DNA of 64,000 nucleotides. Origin: Chrysogorgia sp. JL179-B06. Taxonomy: Eukaryota; Cnidaria; Anthozoa; Scleralcyonacea; Chrysogorgiidae. Made by a program: the position numbers and the translations under genes. Below are positions 37,278 to 64,000 of the stretch, piece after piece; position 1 is the stretch's first letter; each line of letters begins with the position of its first letter. The notes under the pieces were generated by a model. It saw only the letters and a list, made by a program, of their open reading frames with translations, searched no databases and was not told where the DNA came from. The stretch covers positions 398,501-462,500 of the forward strand of contig JAYKKM010000196.1 of NCBI GenBank assembly GCA_035772405.1, read 5' to 3'.

Positions 37278-37489
37278 TGGTAGCAACGCTCATGTAGCAG
37301 TACGCCATTTTAGCAACGCTCATGCAGAGCAGTTGGCAGCACCGTAGTACGCCATTTTAGCAACGCTCATGCAGAGCAGTGGGCAACACCGTAGTACGCC
37401 ATTTTAGCAACGCTCATGCAGATCACGTTGGGCAGCCCGTAGTACGCCATTTTAGCAACGCTCATGCAGAGCACTAGTGGGCAGCACCG
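37278..37489 (+). repeat. Minisatellite, 47-bp unit, about 4.5 copies
   Basis: The unit reads cgtagtacgccattttagca followed by acgctcatgcagagcagtgg and gcagcac. Copies differ by few bases and small indels. Confidence 0.9.
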
Positions 37490-37496
37490 ACCTACC

Positions 37497-37960
37497 ATAT
37501 TCCGAATGAAATGTCTATTGTCTATCTTCTATCCGAATGAAATGTCTATTGTCTATCTTCTATCCGAATATAACGTCTACCCGAATAAAATGTATATCAA
37601 AATAAAATGTCTATCCAAATAAAAAGACTATCCGAATAAAATGTCTACCCGAATAAAAAGACTATCCGAATAAAATGTCTATCCGAATAAAATGTCTACC
37701 CGAATAAAAAGTCTATCCGAATAAAATGTCTACCCGAATAAAACGACTATCTGAATAAAATGTCTACCCGAATAAAAAGTCTATCCGAATAAAATGTATA
37801 CCCGAATAAAAAGCTAAGTCTATCCGAATAAAATGTCTATCCAAATAAAATGACTACCGAATAAAATGTCTACCCGAATAAAAAGTCTATCCGAATAAAA
37901 TGTCTACTCAAATAAATAGTCCCAAATAAATAGTCTATCTGAATAAAAAGTATATCCAAA
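37497..37960 (+). repeat. Minisatellite, 16-17-bp unit
   Basis: More than 25 imperfect units of tatccgaataaaatgtc, alternating with tacccgaataaaaagtc. The alternation suggests higher-order two-unit repeats. It directly adjoins the 47-bp minisatellite. Confidence 0.92.
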
Positions 37961-39555
37961 TTAAAAAGTTCATACGTGAAATTAAATATATATAGAAATG
38001 CGCAATTTTCTGCGAGAATAGTTATGTAAAAAAAACTAATGTTTGTCTAAAGAACACATTTGGCACCAATGGCATTCCCATAGTATCCCACCCGCTTAAT
38101 TAGCGCTTAATTAGGCCGTTTCCAATTAGACCATATTTTATATTAGGTTATTAATTCACATTAGGCTATTTCACATTAGGCTATTTCACATTTAATACAT
38201 TAGGCTTTGATGGCTATGCTGTCTCTACATCTAAATATCGATATTTAACGACGATATACAAAACATGCATATATAGTCATATTTATATATGCATATATAT
38301 ATATATATGCATATTTATATATGCATATATAGTCAATATTTCGCATCCCCACTATTATAAAATTATCATCATATATTATACTCACGCTAGTTATGAACAT
38401 TAATTAATGTATATGATCGAAAACATTGTACATTTATTTGTAAAAGCAACCAAGTTGAGATTAGGAAATCAAGTTCAAATGTGCCCTGTACTCTGTAGCA
38501 TATAATTAAGAATGCCTTGATTAATTTTCTCTCAAATTTCTTTATTAATTTTAATTAATTTTCTCTCAATTAAATTTTCTCTCAGATCTCCACAAACACA
38601 GCGCATATAGATTGTCATTGTATAATTAATAGTGGGCATTTTTTGCTAGTGCGTTTCAATGTTAATGTTTAAACTACCACATATCATGATGACCAGAGAT
38701 GTAATCCAAGAAGCATTCCTGAATGTATGAACTAGGAGTTGATTAAGCAAAAAAGTTCGCGCGTATTTGTGTCAAAGCGTGCCAAAGCCGGCCGCTTTCA
38801 GTTTGCCGTAAAGGCTGCTTCTCCTATAATCGTCCGAGTCGTTTCAAAAAGTGCGCATACGATCGGGACGATTATAATATGAGAACCAAGGTAAATGCAC
38901 ATGAAGAAATGTTGTGAAAATGGAGCAAAATCTGTTGCTTAATTTGTATTCGGACATTAACTGCATACAACCATTCTTGAATCTTGGGTTTAGTTTTAGG
39001 TTAGAGATATTTTTACTTAAAGTTAGAATAAACATTTTACTGAAAATATTTCTTGTAGCATGAGTTAGACCATGGTTAGACACGCCGCATGCAGCAGTGC
39101 TAAATGAACAGAAGTCAAATGTTCTTTAGTAAAGACCAGCGTTTTAGACCTTCCCGAATACATTTCTAGATATATTTCAAGACCTTTCAAGACTACTTCA
39201 GACGTTACTAGACCTTTTTAGATCATTATCAATTACGAACCCGATGAAGCGAAAGGTCTTGAAAGATCTTTTTAGCTGTCAATTTTAGCTCACGGGGACT
39301 AGACTTTTTCAAGACTTTTACCTTAGGTTGTCATAAGGTCCTTTTAGACCTTTTGAAGACATTTTTCTAGACCTATATGCTTGACTTTTGCAAGGTCTTA
39401 AAAGGTCTATCGTTTTCTTACGGGGTTTCACATGAGGCTATTTCACATTAGGCTATTTCACATTAAGCTGTAATACCCCATACGAAAACGAAAAAGTCTT
39501 GTAAAAAGGTCTAGGAAATTAGGTCTTGAAGACCTATATATACGCTTGGTCGAAA
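37961..39555. other. AT-rich non-coding stretch
   Basis: It contains ttaggctatttcacat repeats (about 38150-38200 and 39428-39470), palindromic gcatatatat runs at 38285-38335, and a zone (39140-39540) dense in aagacctttt/aaaaggtctt motifs in both orientations. No gene is supported. Confidence 0.5.
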
Positions 39556-39559
39556 TTGC

Positions 39560-40020
39560 CACAGGTAAAAGTTTGCCACTTTTGGTCTGTGAGTGTTCAT
39601 CGTTGATTCGTTTCTTTCAATCTATTTAGAAATACCGAGCGCATAAGAGATACTGTATCATGCAAATGAGCGAGTAATGGCCTTCAAGCACTATGTTGAA
39701 ATCACGCGCTTGCGCAGAATTGCCGGCACTGGATGTCACTTTCGGTCTGTGCAGAGTATTCATCGTTGATTCGTTTCTTTCAAACTATTTAGAAATACCG
39801 AGCGATTGGCAGGAATTGACACAGATGAAGGATGGTGTTTCGTTCTGCGAGTGTCATAAAGTGGCATGTTTTTGTCAATGCCATGCTAAATCAGTAAATG
39901 GAGATTTCATGCAAATGAGCGAGTAATTATGGTCTTCAAGCAATGTTGAAATTACGCGCGCTTGCGAATTGCCACACTGATAGCACAGGTGAAATAGTGT
40001 CACTTTAAATTCGGTCTGTG
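39560..40020. repeat. Imperfect tandem repeat, about 160-230 bp unit
   Basis: ggtctgtgagtgttcatcgt near 39590, ggtctgtgcagagtattcat near 39748 and ggtctgtgagtacag near 40010 begin successive copies that share tttagaaataccgagcg and atgcaaatgagcgagtaat. A 77-aa frame across them is explained by the repeat. Confidence 0.75.
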
Positions 40021-41480
40021 AGTACAGTAACCTTTCGAAACAATTCATTCACTAACACGCTCTGGATTATGTATAAGTGCTTGAAATACCAGTGCTAACG
40101 ATAGGCTTAATGAATAATGTTCTTCTCAAAAATGTGGCAGTACCGTGGCGTGGGCGACGGGAAAGCTGGTCAGGCGAAGCCAATGCATGTGTTTTGAAAA
40201 GAAAACACATTACGTATCTCATTCAATTCCTCGCATACATCAGGAAATTTCATTTCAGCATAGGACGCATTTCAGCACGTATAAGTATAGGACGCGGGTA
40301 ATCTTTACAAAACTCAATTTAACCATTGACAAAGAGAAAACGCGACCATTTCCTTTGAAATTTATAGTAAAAAGCCGTGATCAGGAGAATCACGAAAGAC
40401 GGTATTTTCATAATGCTCTCTCTTACCACCGGTAAGTCGGTAAATCACGATATCCGACGAACTTTTCGATTCAAAACCGGAATGCGCGTTCTGACAACTT
40501 ACCGAACGCGTTCGGGAACGAGTTCATTGGATCGTTTTTGGAACGCGTTCCGAACGCAAACGCAGTGTTAGGTTATTTCTGAGCAGCACTGTATAATTAC
40601 AATAGGCACTTATATTATGTATTTGCACTCGGTAATTCCAAATCTGTTTTCAGAATTGAAATCCGTAAAATATTGACCGAGATAACGTTCAAAATCTACG
40701 ATTAGATATACACCTTTTCCGATCAACAATTATATACATGGCGTGCGAGGTCTGGGGACGATTATAAGTTTCAGAAGTTTACTACAATTTAAATACCATA
40801 GCGACCTACGCCGAGTGCATAGCCTAACAAGACGCCCGCTAGGCGTTATCTCGGGCTACTTTTGAGCTGGCAGCGTGGCATATTGTTATTATTGTATATA
40901 TATCATTTTCGCCAAATTTGTCAGTTGTCAGAAGTTTCCGGTTAAAATTTGTTCAGGTAAACTGGGACCAGTTGTCTCTTAAATAGACTAACTGCTGTTT
41001 GGGTGATGGACGAGTCCCGGAACCCTGTTCCGATATGCAAAGCCCGGACTCCTGTGAGATAGACTTTGATAGATGACGCCTTTAACGTGCGGGATAGGGC
41101 TGTCACAAACAACATCAATGATTGGAGTTCCTTGGGTTTACACCATTTCTTATGTCATGTACCCGGCCCCGTTTCATTTCTTGTGTACCCATGACTATTA
41201 ATGTTATTAGGTCGTGCAATATTAGGGTGCGTGGAGTGTGCCAATTGAAAACTACAAGTAATGTTAGTGTTAATTTTTCCGGGTGATTGTTCCGTTGACC
41301 GTTTACTGTGTTGATCTAGATTACTGCGAGGTGGCTCTGCGTGAACAGGTAGAGGCGTTTTTCAGGATACATTACGTTATTGAATTTTTGTTCTCCCTCG
41401 ACTCGACGATGGTCCTTTGTTGCATCCTTGGAAATTTCAGGCATGGCGGTAACGACAGTACTCTCGGGTGATAACACCGC
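40021..41480. other. Non-coding stretch
   Basis: 40831-40864 repeats the first 34 bases of the window with one substitution. No other feature is recognised; the open frames are short. Confidence 0.5.
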
Positions 41481-41529
41481 ATTGGCCCCGATTCCATGAC
41501 AGACAGATTGTCATGGAATCGGGGCCAAT
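41481..41529. repeat. Perfect palindrome, 21-bp arms
   Basis: attggccccgattccatgac plus a, a 7-nt loop, then its exact complement. It may be a hairpin relic of a MITE. Confidence 0.9.
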
Positions 41530-41819
41530 AAATGAAACTAACATATAGATAAAATGGAGCGAATAGTTTGCAATCGTCTAAGAGTGCTCAATACCTTGAC
41601 TGCAGAGCGAATTGTATAACTTATGAACTTAAAATATTGTTTGCCAAATTGTTTCATCAGGCAATAGATGCTAATATATATTTATCTAATGACACACCCA
41701 CAACTCATTGTTTCCAAACACGTGTTAAATCTCATATTCAACTGTATAAAAAACCTTCAAGTGGGCAGGGCTTTGAAGAGAGGGAAATTGCGGGGTAAAA
41801 TAGCTCATTAATATGCAAT

Positions 41820-42008
41820 AAACAGTTATCACACTCTGATAAATACTTATCACACCCTGATAAATACTTATCACACTCTGATAAGTAAAAACGTCTTTTA
41901 TTCGTTGTGGGCGTGTCATGAGACAAGACGGTTCGTGCGATGTGGGATTTAACATCGCTCGTGAAGCTTAATAGCCACTCGGGTTAAATCCCATATCGCA
42001 CTCGTAGC
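41820..42008. repeat. Short tandem repeat and inverted repeat
   Basis: Three units of about 23 bp (cttatcacactctgataaat) at 41826-41886 are followed by an inverted pair, cgatgtgggatttaacatcg (41938) with cgggttaaatcccatatcg (41978-41996). Confidence 0.8.
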
Positions 42009-42274
42009 CATTAATTAACCATTACATATATGCACAAACTTTTCGTGAGAAATGGCTAGAATAATATATTACGCTTTGAATTTTCAATTGTCACTTCTCT
42101 GCAGAATGAAAGAAGAAAAACTCCCCTTTCTACCAATTCCCGGTCAGAATATATATCTTGTGTTAATATATGCACTTCTGTAGTGAATGTGGGAGAGTAG
42201 AGGGACTCAGAATCATTTTCTGAGGATATATAGCTTGACGATCGTCCATGTATCGTCTCAATATATATCTTCTT

Positions 42275-42745
42275 AAAGTAAATGGTTTGAAACTAGGAGT
42301 CTGATCATTAAATGTGTGAAGTTGATCGTCCATGCAGGTTGTTGTAGTCTTGAGAGAAAGACTGTTGTTGGTGACTGACGTGGCGACGGCCGACTACAAA
42401 CAGCGACTTACATTAGAAAGTTGGTATACCAACTTGCAAGAATATAAACCACTTAACAGATCACAATAATTACCGACACCACACAAAAGACTTCTTCTTC
42501 GCACCAACGAACAATAGACCTACCGACAAACAATATGGCCCACGCATGACGCGACACCCACTCACACTAATTATGACACAAACAAACGATGACGTAATGA
42601 ACCAGACGTATATATAGGCAAACCCTGACAAACACGCTTTATTTGACTCTGAAGATGACCGTCGCTGAGGCCGTCGAAACGTCAGTCACCAACAACAGTC
42701 TTTCTCAAGATTACAACAACCTGGACGATCAACATCACACATTTA
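42275..42745. mobile_element. Fold-back element with hammerhead-like core
   Basis: Arms 42308-42392 and 42661-42745 are inverted copies (agactgttgttggtgactga and its complement; gttgatcgtcc...). On the plus strand 42649-42687 reads CTGAAGA, a variable stem, GAAAC, GTCA, GTC, which matches the box order of a type I hammerhead with N = A. A related half copy lies at 51942-52070. The interior (42400-42650) is unrelated and non-coding. Confidence 0.65.
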
Positions 42746-42984
42746 ATATCTTCTTGGTTTAATTGTTACGAAATGATCTTGTTGCGAAATGACTTCAGGT
42801 TATTGCGAAATGACTAGTCAGGTTGTTGCGAAATGACCTTTACGAAGCGACTTTGTAGTGAATCGGCCGTAATGTCTGAAGTTATACAGCAGAAGAGCCC
42901 ATGAACTCGCGCATGCGTCATGTCAATGTCGGGCCTATAGCCGTTGGACCAAAAGGTCCGGTGTCTCAATTCATACTATATATA

Positions 42985-43310
42985 CAGTGTGTATAAAAAA
43001 AACTGAACCCTTAGAAAACGGTCTTATACTCCTGGGAAATTAAGATAACAGTTTTGTGCAACGTCAGGAAATATGTGAATACAGGAACTAGCCAATTAAC
43101 CGTATAACAAGGGCAATTCTGGCAGGCGAAGAACCACACGGGAAATATTGCTGCTGTTAGGGCTCTGCTCCAGCAAAATCCGAGGTGTATAAAACCATAA
43201 AACCATATTTTTTTACGCACCGTGGCCCAGAGGTGTCAAGGTGACAATAGGTTGTTTGAAAGGAATGTTAAATAATTTTATGCCGGTTCTGTTTTTTTTT
43301 ATACACACTG
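42985..43310. mobile_element. Mariner-type MITE 1
   Basis: It starts CAGTGTGTATAAAAAAAAC and ends in the complement (atacacactg), flanked by TA on both sides, the target of Tc1/mariner elements. 326 bp, no transposase. Confidence 0.85.
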
Positions 43311-43312
43311 TA

Positions 43313-43595
43313 CAGTGTATATAAAAAAAACCGCTACCGGAAGCAACTGTGAATTAGCATTTTTTTCAAAGAACCCATTGTAATAGTTTGAAGGCTTAGA
43401 CACCTCTGAGCAACGAATACGTAAAAAATAACTTGGATTGCATTCGTATTGAAAACTGCTTTCTCTCTTCTTGATTAACGCAGCGCTTGGACCATCTTAA
43501 TTTCCCAGGTGTATAATTTTTTTTTAAATTACAATAGGTCTCTTTAAGAATGCTAATTCATTTTCTAAGGGTAGCGTTTTTTTTGATACACACTG
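43313..43595. mobile_element. Mariner-type MITE 2
   Basis: It begins CAGTGTATATAAAAAAAAC and ends gatacacactg, flanked by TA. It shares the TA dinucleotide at 43311-43312 with MITE 1, and its right end is homologous to the left end of MITE 1 in inverted orientation. Confidence 0.85.
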
Positions 43596-44287
43596 TATTT
43601 AACATGTTTCTTTGCAGTTATATATAAATTGTCAAATCCTCTCTCCATTTAATATAAAAACTTTTTTTTTTTTTGTAACAAAATCTCAATACCATTGTAG
43701 CCAGAGCGAAATTTAGAATTTATCTTAAATGTATTCTCGCTACTCCGAGTATCACGCTTTATGTAATCATATATATGTGCATGTGTATATGTGTGTGTAT
43801 AGATGATACATTCTTGCTTATTTCCTAAAAACTCTTTGTCATTTTATAATTAGACTGAATAAAGAAGCAATTAACTGCTGATTTACATCAGTTGAAAGAC
43901 GCTACATAAACGATGTTCACAGAGACTGATGCAGAATTTAGCTCCGCGATAAATGCAGAACAAAAGGTATCTAAAAACTATTCTTTAAAATAAACTCGTA
44001 TCTTCCCAAAGGTCTGTTCACACGTTATGGTTGTCGGTCGATCGCGGATTCGGAAAAGTTGAGTTGGGAGGCCGTTTACATGATATCCTAGTTCGGTATC
44101 CGATTTCTCATTTTGTCAGATGGAATCCACTGCGATTGTCGTACGCCTGTTGTCCGAAACGAACTATAACAAATCGCGAATCACTAGCTCAAATCGGATC
44201 CTGTGAACAGGCATTAATACTGTAACAGAGAGAAAAGACACGATAGTAGTGTGTGCTAGGTATAGTATTTGACCTCTCTCCTCCACA

Positions 44288-44408
44288 GAGGCTTATTTTT
44301 ATTAGAGGAAGGCGTGCGGGCAAAATGGGGAAGCGCGCGGGGAGACGACGCGCGCGTCCGATTTTCCTCCCGCTACGCGCGCCTTTTCTAATAAAATATA
44401 TAAGCCTC
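44288..44408. mobile_element. 121-bp MITE
   Basis: Arms gaggcttatttttattagag at 44288 and its diverged complement ending at 44408; the interior is GC-rich with cgcgcg runs, in contrast with the surroundings. Confidence 0.75.
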
Positions 44409-46503
44409 CGAGGATGTGCATGCATGAGATTAGCTTTCACGGTTTTTAAAGCCATCTGTCGTTTGGACCTAATGAATACGAACCTATAATGAATACTACA
44501 CAACTTCTTTTAAATCAATTTCTCGACTTTTTGGAAGTAAAGGAGTCTTCCCCATCAAGTTTCCTGAACTTTTTAACGATATCTTCTTTCCTTTCCCTTT
44601 TGTCGTTGTAACAGGCTTCGTCATCAATGTAAATGTCTGCAACTTTACTTTCTGTATCGTGCTGCAGGCAAAGAGATTTGGTAAAATTTTCACAAATGCG
44701 ATAATCGCTTTCCCCCTATTTCCTTGGCATTCTGCAAGTCGTTAATTATTTAGCAATTTATTCGCAATCACACCACTTGTCAAATGCACCTGCATCTCTG
44801 GTTGGTCCCGGATCAAATATGTTTATGTTATAAGACGTTGGTGGCCGCGATCATGTAAATAGCAAAAAATATTACTTTCAAACTTGGGGAGCATTTACCT
44901 CTTCATAATATGGTTCACCGATTCTTCATCAGATTGACTTTCGGTTTCAATTGAATCTTCCAAGAGTTCTGCATTAGAAAACTCACAGTAAACAAGTTTA
45001 CTTTTGTTTCGGTTTACTGGAGTAAAAAATACCAGTTGTGGGTAATTCAGCTGCTGTCAGTTTCATCTTGAGGTGAGAGGCTCCATAATTAGAAGCATAT
45101 TTTTTCTCCACGATGTTGACATGCTGATGAAGAAATTTCTGAAATAGTTTACTCATGTGGTATACATTATGTCTGTTGATAATTTTTCGAACTGTGGCTA
45201 AAATTTTCATATGCTTCTGAGTATAAAGGCTTCCAATATACTTGGTGGTCTACCTTACTTGGAGTACAGGAACTGGGCCGTGTAGTACTTGTAGCATCTT
45301 GTATTATAGCGTACCAGAATCTTGTACGATAGCAACACAATCACGTTCCCTCGTATATACACCAGAGTACAGACTAGTCATTCTTTCTCTCTATTGCATT
45401 TCTCAATAAACCTCTATCCACTGTATCGGCAGTATGTAACTATTTTTATAGCACACGCTTTTGACTTGTCTGCAGGAAAGAAAAATTTTAACTTAAACAA
45501 TTTTCTCTGTATGCTTACTTTCATAATCAATAAAAACTTCGTAATACAACTTCATACATGTTGATTTCTTCCACTAAGCCAATCATAAGTTGGTGGTGAT
45601 GTTGAATCGTACTAGCAGGTTTACTATTACAATTTAGAAATTACCAGTTCACAATTAGAATTTTCTTTATTTGCTTATCATTACTACATGATGGATTAAT
45701 CGTTGCTTTGGTGGGCTATTTATGATCTGCAGTTCCACTAGATAACTTGAGCCATGATTGCTGCCTACATGTCGTAAACTTAGTAAAGTCTTCTGACTGA
45801 AACTATTTAACCCTTGTTAATACCTTTCAAATGGATAAAAAAACTACGATAAGATTCGTGCCTTCTATCGTCGTCTGTAATTGTCCAAGTTGTCAAGGGC
45901 TTGAACAAATCACGTTCTAGAACCACGGACGTTGTATTATTTCAATATAATTTTTCATGCAAAACACAGAAAATGAATATTAATTAAAGTCCCAAAAGTA
46001 AACTTGATATCGTCTTTGTTCTACATGACAGACCGACGTCACTGAAGGCGTTTTCTTGTTCTGCCAGACAACGTGTTACTGTTTATAGATGGGTTTTTCA
46101 GAAACTTTGAAGCTTCATGTATATGAACTAGAAAAATGTGACTTATACTTCATTTCTACATTCAACGGTTTGTGGCTTGATAATTCAGCGATAAAATTGA
46201 AACTTGCTATCTAACACTGTTAGTCCTCCATTTGAATCTCAAATCCTTCATTATCTTTGTTTTGTGTGATAATTTTTATTGAAAAATACGCCATTCGTGA
46301 TGTCGTGAAGCAAGAATGCCACTTTATTTTCAACATTGATTTATAAAAAAGATGCGGGGTTTCAGGTTTAGGAACAAGAAATAAATGGTTCAGCACACTT
46401 TAAAGCGTAGGTTTATGTAAGGATGTTTTATTCTGAAAATTTGTGCAAGGGAAACGTTTTCTAGAGACATTTTCCGACCTCGGTCCAAAACTTCATTTTT
46501 CAG
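44409..46503. other. Upstream region of AGMO, no exon found
   Basis: The first exon of AGMO (signal/N-terminal 40-50 residues) should lie here or further left; I looked for a coding segment ending in phase 0 at a splice donor and found none that convinced me. No other gene is seen. Confidence 0.4.
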
Positions 46504-62002
<15,499 letters not shown>

Positions 62003-62920
62003 ATGGCTGCGCTCATTGGCCAGTTCATGGTTAGCTGGTCTGTAAGTATTGACAGGAAAAATGTCTGAGAGTTTGAAAACAAACAAAAGAACGTTTTACG
62101 AGTGTTTTTATTTATTTAAGATGTTTTACAAAAGATTTATAGCAACAAATTCGATGGTTGTTTAAACACTATAAAGGCATCTTTCATCTTTGGCAATAGA
62201 AATCATATAGCTTTTTCTATAAATGCTTCGATGGCTCATAACGTTCGTATTTTAGACTTCGTAAAACTTAAGCTATTAATACTTCATTGTAACCTAGGTA
62301 TGTTAATGCCTCTTTGTCAAACCAAGCTTTTTCAAACGTCCTAATCAAAGCTATATGAATTATCCCCCGAAACTATATGGAATTATTATATAGCTACTAG
62401 TAGGATATGAACTATCTCGCAATTTGATTGCTCCTCTACTACTAGCCTGGAGAAAAAACAAGATGGCGGCATGTTTTTTAGGCCGAAAAAAAGCTGAAAC
62501 CGATGCATGGAAACTGACTAAGTGTTTGGCTATATAATAAAACAATCATACCATTCGCTCTCGTCGTATAGCCTCATATACGACTTGAGCTCATGGTAGA
62601 ATTGTTAATTATCTCCCGACCGGTATTCGACGTTTACACGCTATCGCCGCTTTACATCTGTACTCGTGATAGTTCATTTTGTACTGATTATAACTGCGTA
62701 ACTTGGAAATCTATTTGCTCAAAATGTCAATCATGTTACTTCTAAATTAATGTTCTATCTTGTACATATATATTATTAATGAATGCTCCCATATTTATAT
62801 TATTTGTATTTATATTGTATTGTTTTCCTTTCTCAGTTGGCACGTATTAAGGCGTGTCTTCATGAGATTTCTTTGAAATATGAAAAAATATATACATTAT
62901 TCGATGTACTAATTACATAG
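62003..62920. other. AGMO 3' flank
   Basis: It contains aataaa-like sequences but no clear end of transcription. No gene is seen. Confidence 0.4.
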
Positions 62921-63532
62921 TGGTGTAATTTACCTGGACCACAAAGTTTTGGTTTATATCCCAGAAGTGCATATTTTACCATTTTTGTTTTTGATACTTT
63001 TAAGCACATTCCTAACTGAAGATTGTTTTGGAATCCTCGTTAAATAAGTGTAATTGTCATCACCATTTAGACATAATAAGCACTTTAATAATTGAATGGA
63101 ATCCTCGTTAAATTCTGAATAAAGTTGGTGTAATTTTGCGAAATTAGCATTTGGGTTGGTTGAGAAAGAAATTCCTGAAAGACTTTTTGAGCGATTCTTT
63201 AAAGTTTAGATATTGCAAGACTGGAAGAGGCGTCTGAAATGAGCAGACAGAATTTTTAATTGATATCTAGAACAGTTATCATTAAAAGTATGACCTGTGT
63301 CACTATTTTTACAGTATAGGAAATATGTCTGCTCATTTCAGACCCCTCTCCCAGTCTCAACCTTCCAAAATGCTAATTTTGTAAAATTACACCTATTTTG
63401 TTCACAATTTAACGAGGATTCCATTCGATTAGCGAAGTGCTTAAAATGACTAAAAACGAAAAATCGTAAAAATGACAGTGCGGTTCTGCAGGATATAACT
63501 AAAACGCGTTGTAATTCGTGTAAATTACACCA
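62921..63532. mobile_element. 612-bp fold-back MITE
   Basis: Termini tggtgtaatttac and gtaaattacacca. The arms, up to about 300 bp long, match through ttttaagcac, ggaatcctcgttaaa and gtctgaaatgagcagaca (63233-63250) with their complements at 63326 onwards. The left arm holds a small internal duplication of ggaatcctcgttaaa. Confidence 0.82.
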
Positions 63533-64000
63533 TCTAAATGTTAGATAGTGCATCAAATAGATATTATTATAATTATTGTAAATTATTACGCAAGTAAAGT
63601 TTTATAATTATTACGTTTTATAATTATTACGTAGTAAAGGAAATCTTACCATTAAACATTTTCGTCATAATCATTTGTTGTTTATGCACAGTAAACGCCT
63701 ACTTATAAGCTAAGCTCTAGCGCATAGTTGCTACCTGCATATAGTCAAGCTCCCGCGTCTTTAGAAGCTCTAGTACCAAGAACAACCATAAATATAATTT
63801 CAGAAAGAAAATGACATTTGCATGTATTACCAAAACGTAAATTAGATTATGTTAAAAAATCAATTTCTTATCAGGCAACGGCTTTATTCATGGAACGCTC
63901 TTGATAACTATGTAGATATAATTTCGTATTGTACATAGTTGGGTTTTAAACTAAGGGAAGGGTTTTTAGAGTATTAATATACACGACCACATCAGTTATA
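63533..64000. other. Non-coding end of window
   Basis: AT-rich, with short taattattacg repeats at 63570-63640. Nothing else is recognised. Confidence 0.5.

Noticed and set aside
37278..37960. Regular repeats considered as a CRISPR array
   Set aside because: Units are contiguous tandem copies without unique spacers, in an animal genome.
41568..41798. 76-codon frame that faintly recalls the C-terminus of a LINE protein
   Set aside because: No motif could be tied to a family; too short and isolated.

Overview
Kind of DNA. This is a window of an AT-rich animal nuclear genome. Genes are sparse and split by introns, and repeats are dense: MITEs, SINEs, LINE fragments, minisatellites and interstitial TTAGGG-like tracts. 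The host gene on the right is an alkylglycerol monooxygenase (AGMO). Several repeats, including a tRNA-derived SINE and a fold-back family carrying a hammerhead-like core, look like families I know from cnidarians. An anthozoan such as a coral or sea anemone is my best guess, not a proof.

Layout. 1-15284 holds only repeats, MITEs, SINE-like fold-backs and a decayed reverse transcriptase (about 3412-5165, minus strand). 15285-33712 is a Polinton/Maverick element of 18,416 bp (15291-33706) with 531-bp terminal inverted repeats that I read as identical, and a perfect 6-bp target duplication (TAGGAA). 33713-46503 is again repeats: two minisatellites, MITEs, SINEs, mariner-type MITEs and fold-back elements. 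46504-62002 (plus strand) carries 14 coding exons of AGMO, all joining in phase; the first exon or exons were not found. A second degraded LINE lies antisense in its fourth intron. 62003-64000 has a 612-bp fold-back MITE and no gene I can see.

The Polinton. Reading outwards from two divergent promoter regions (21166-21297 and 26422-26442), it encodes: protein-primed family B DNA polymerase with an upstream overlapping ORF; a zinc-ribbon protein resembling late transcription factor VLTF3; three small membrane proteins; a double zinc-finger protein overlapping a thymidine kinase; a BRO-N/VRR-NUC-like/zinc-finger fusion; a 46-aa and a potentially lipid-anchored 68-aa protein; a fibre-like protein; a 496-aa membrane-anchored protein; a probable minor capsid protein; a chromodomain integrase; two tandem paralogous membrane proteins; the double jelly-roll major capsid protein; an A32-type packaging ATPase; and a 170-aa protein. 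This set combines replication (PolB), integration (INT), packaging (ATPase) and virion shell (MCP, probable mCP, fibre-like protein). It therefore looks more like an endogenous, possibly virion-forming polintovirus than a bare transposon.

Most unusual points. Each end carries a hairpin of about 156 nt inside the TIR. The TIR holds four 40-bp subterminal repeats. A thymidine kinase is present as cargo. I see no adenovirus-type protease. The N-terminus of PolB is split between two frames at a dinucleotide run. The tandem duplication still carries a fossil of the end of the integrase gene. Outside the Polinton, two repeat families contain sequences that fit the core of a type I hammerhead ribozyme. 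All calls come from reading the sequence and the supplied translations; no database search or folding program was run.
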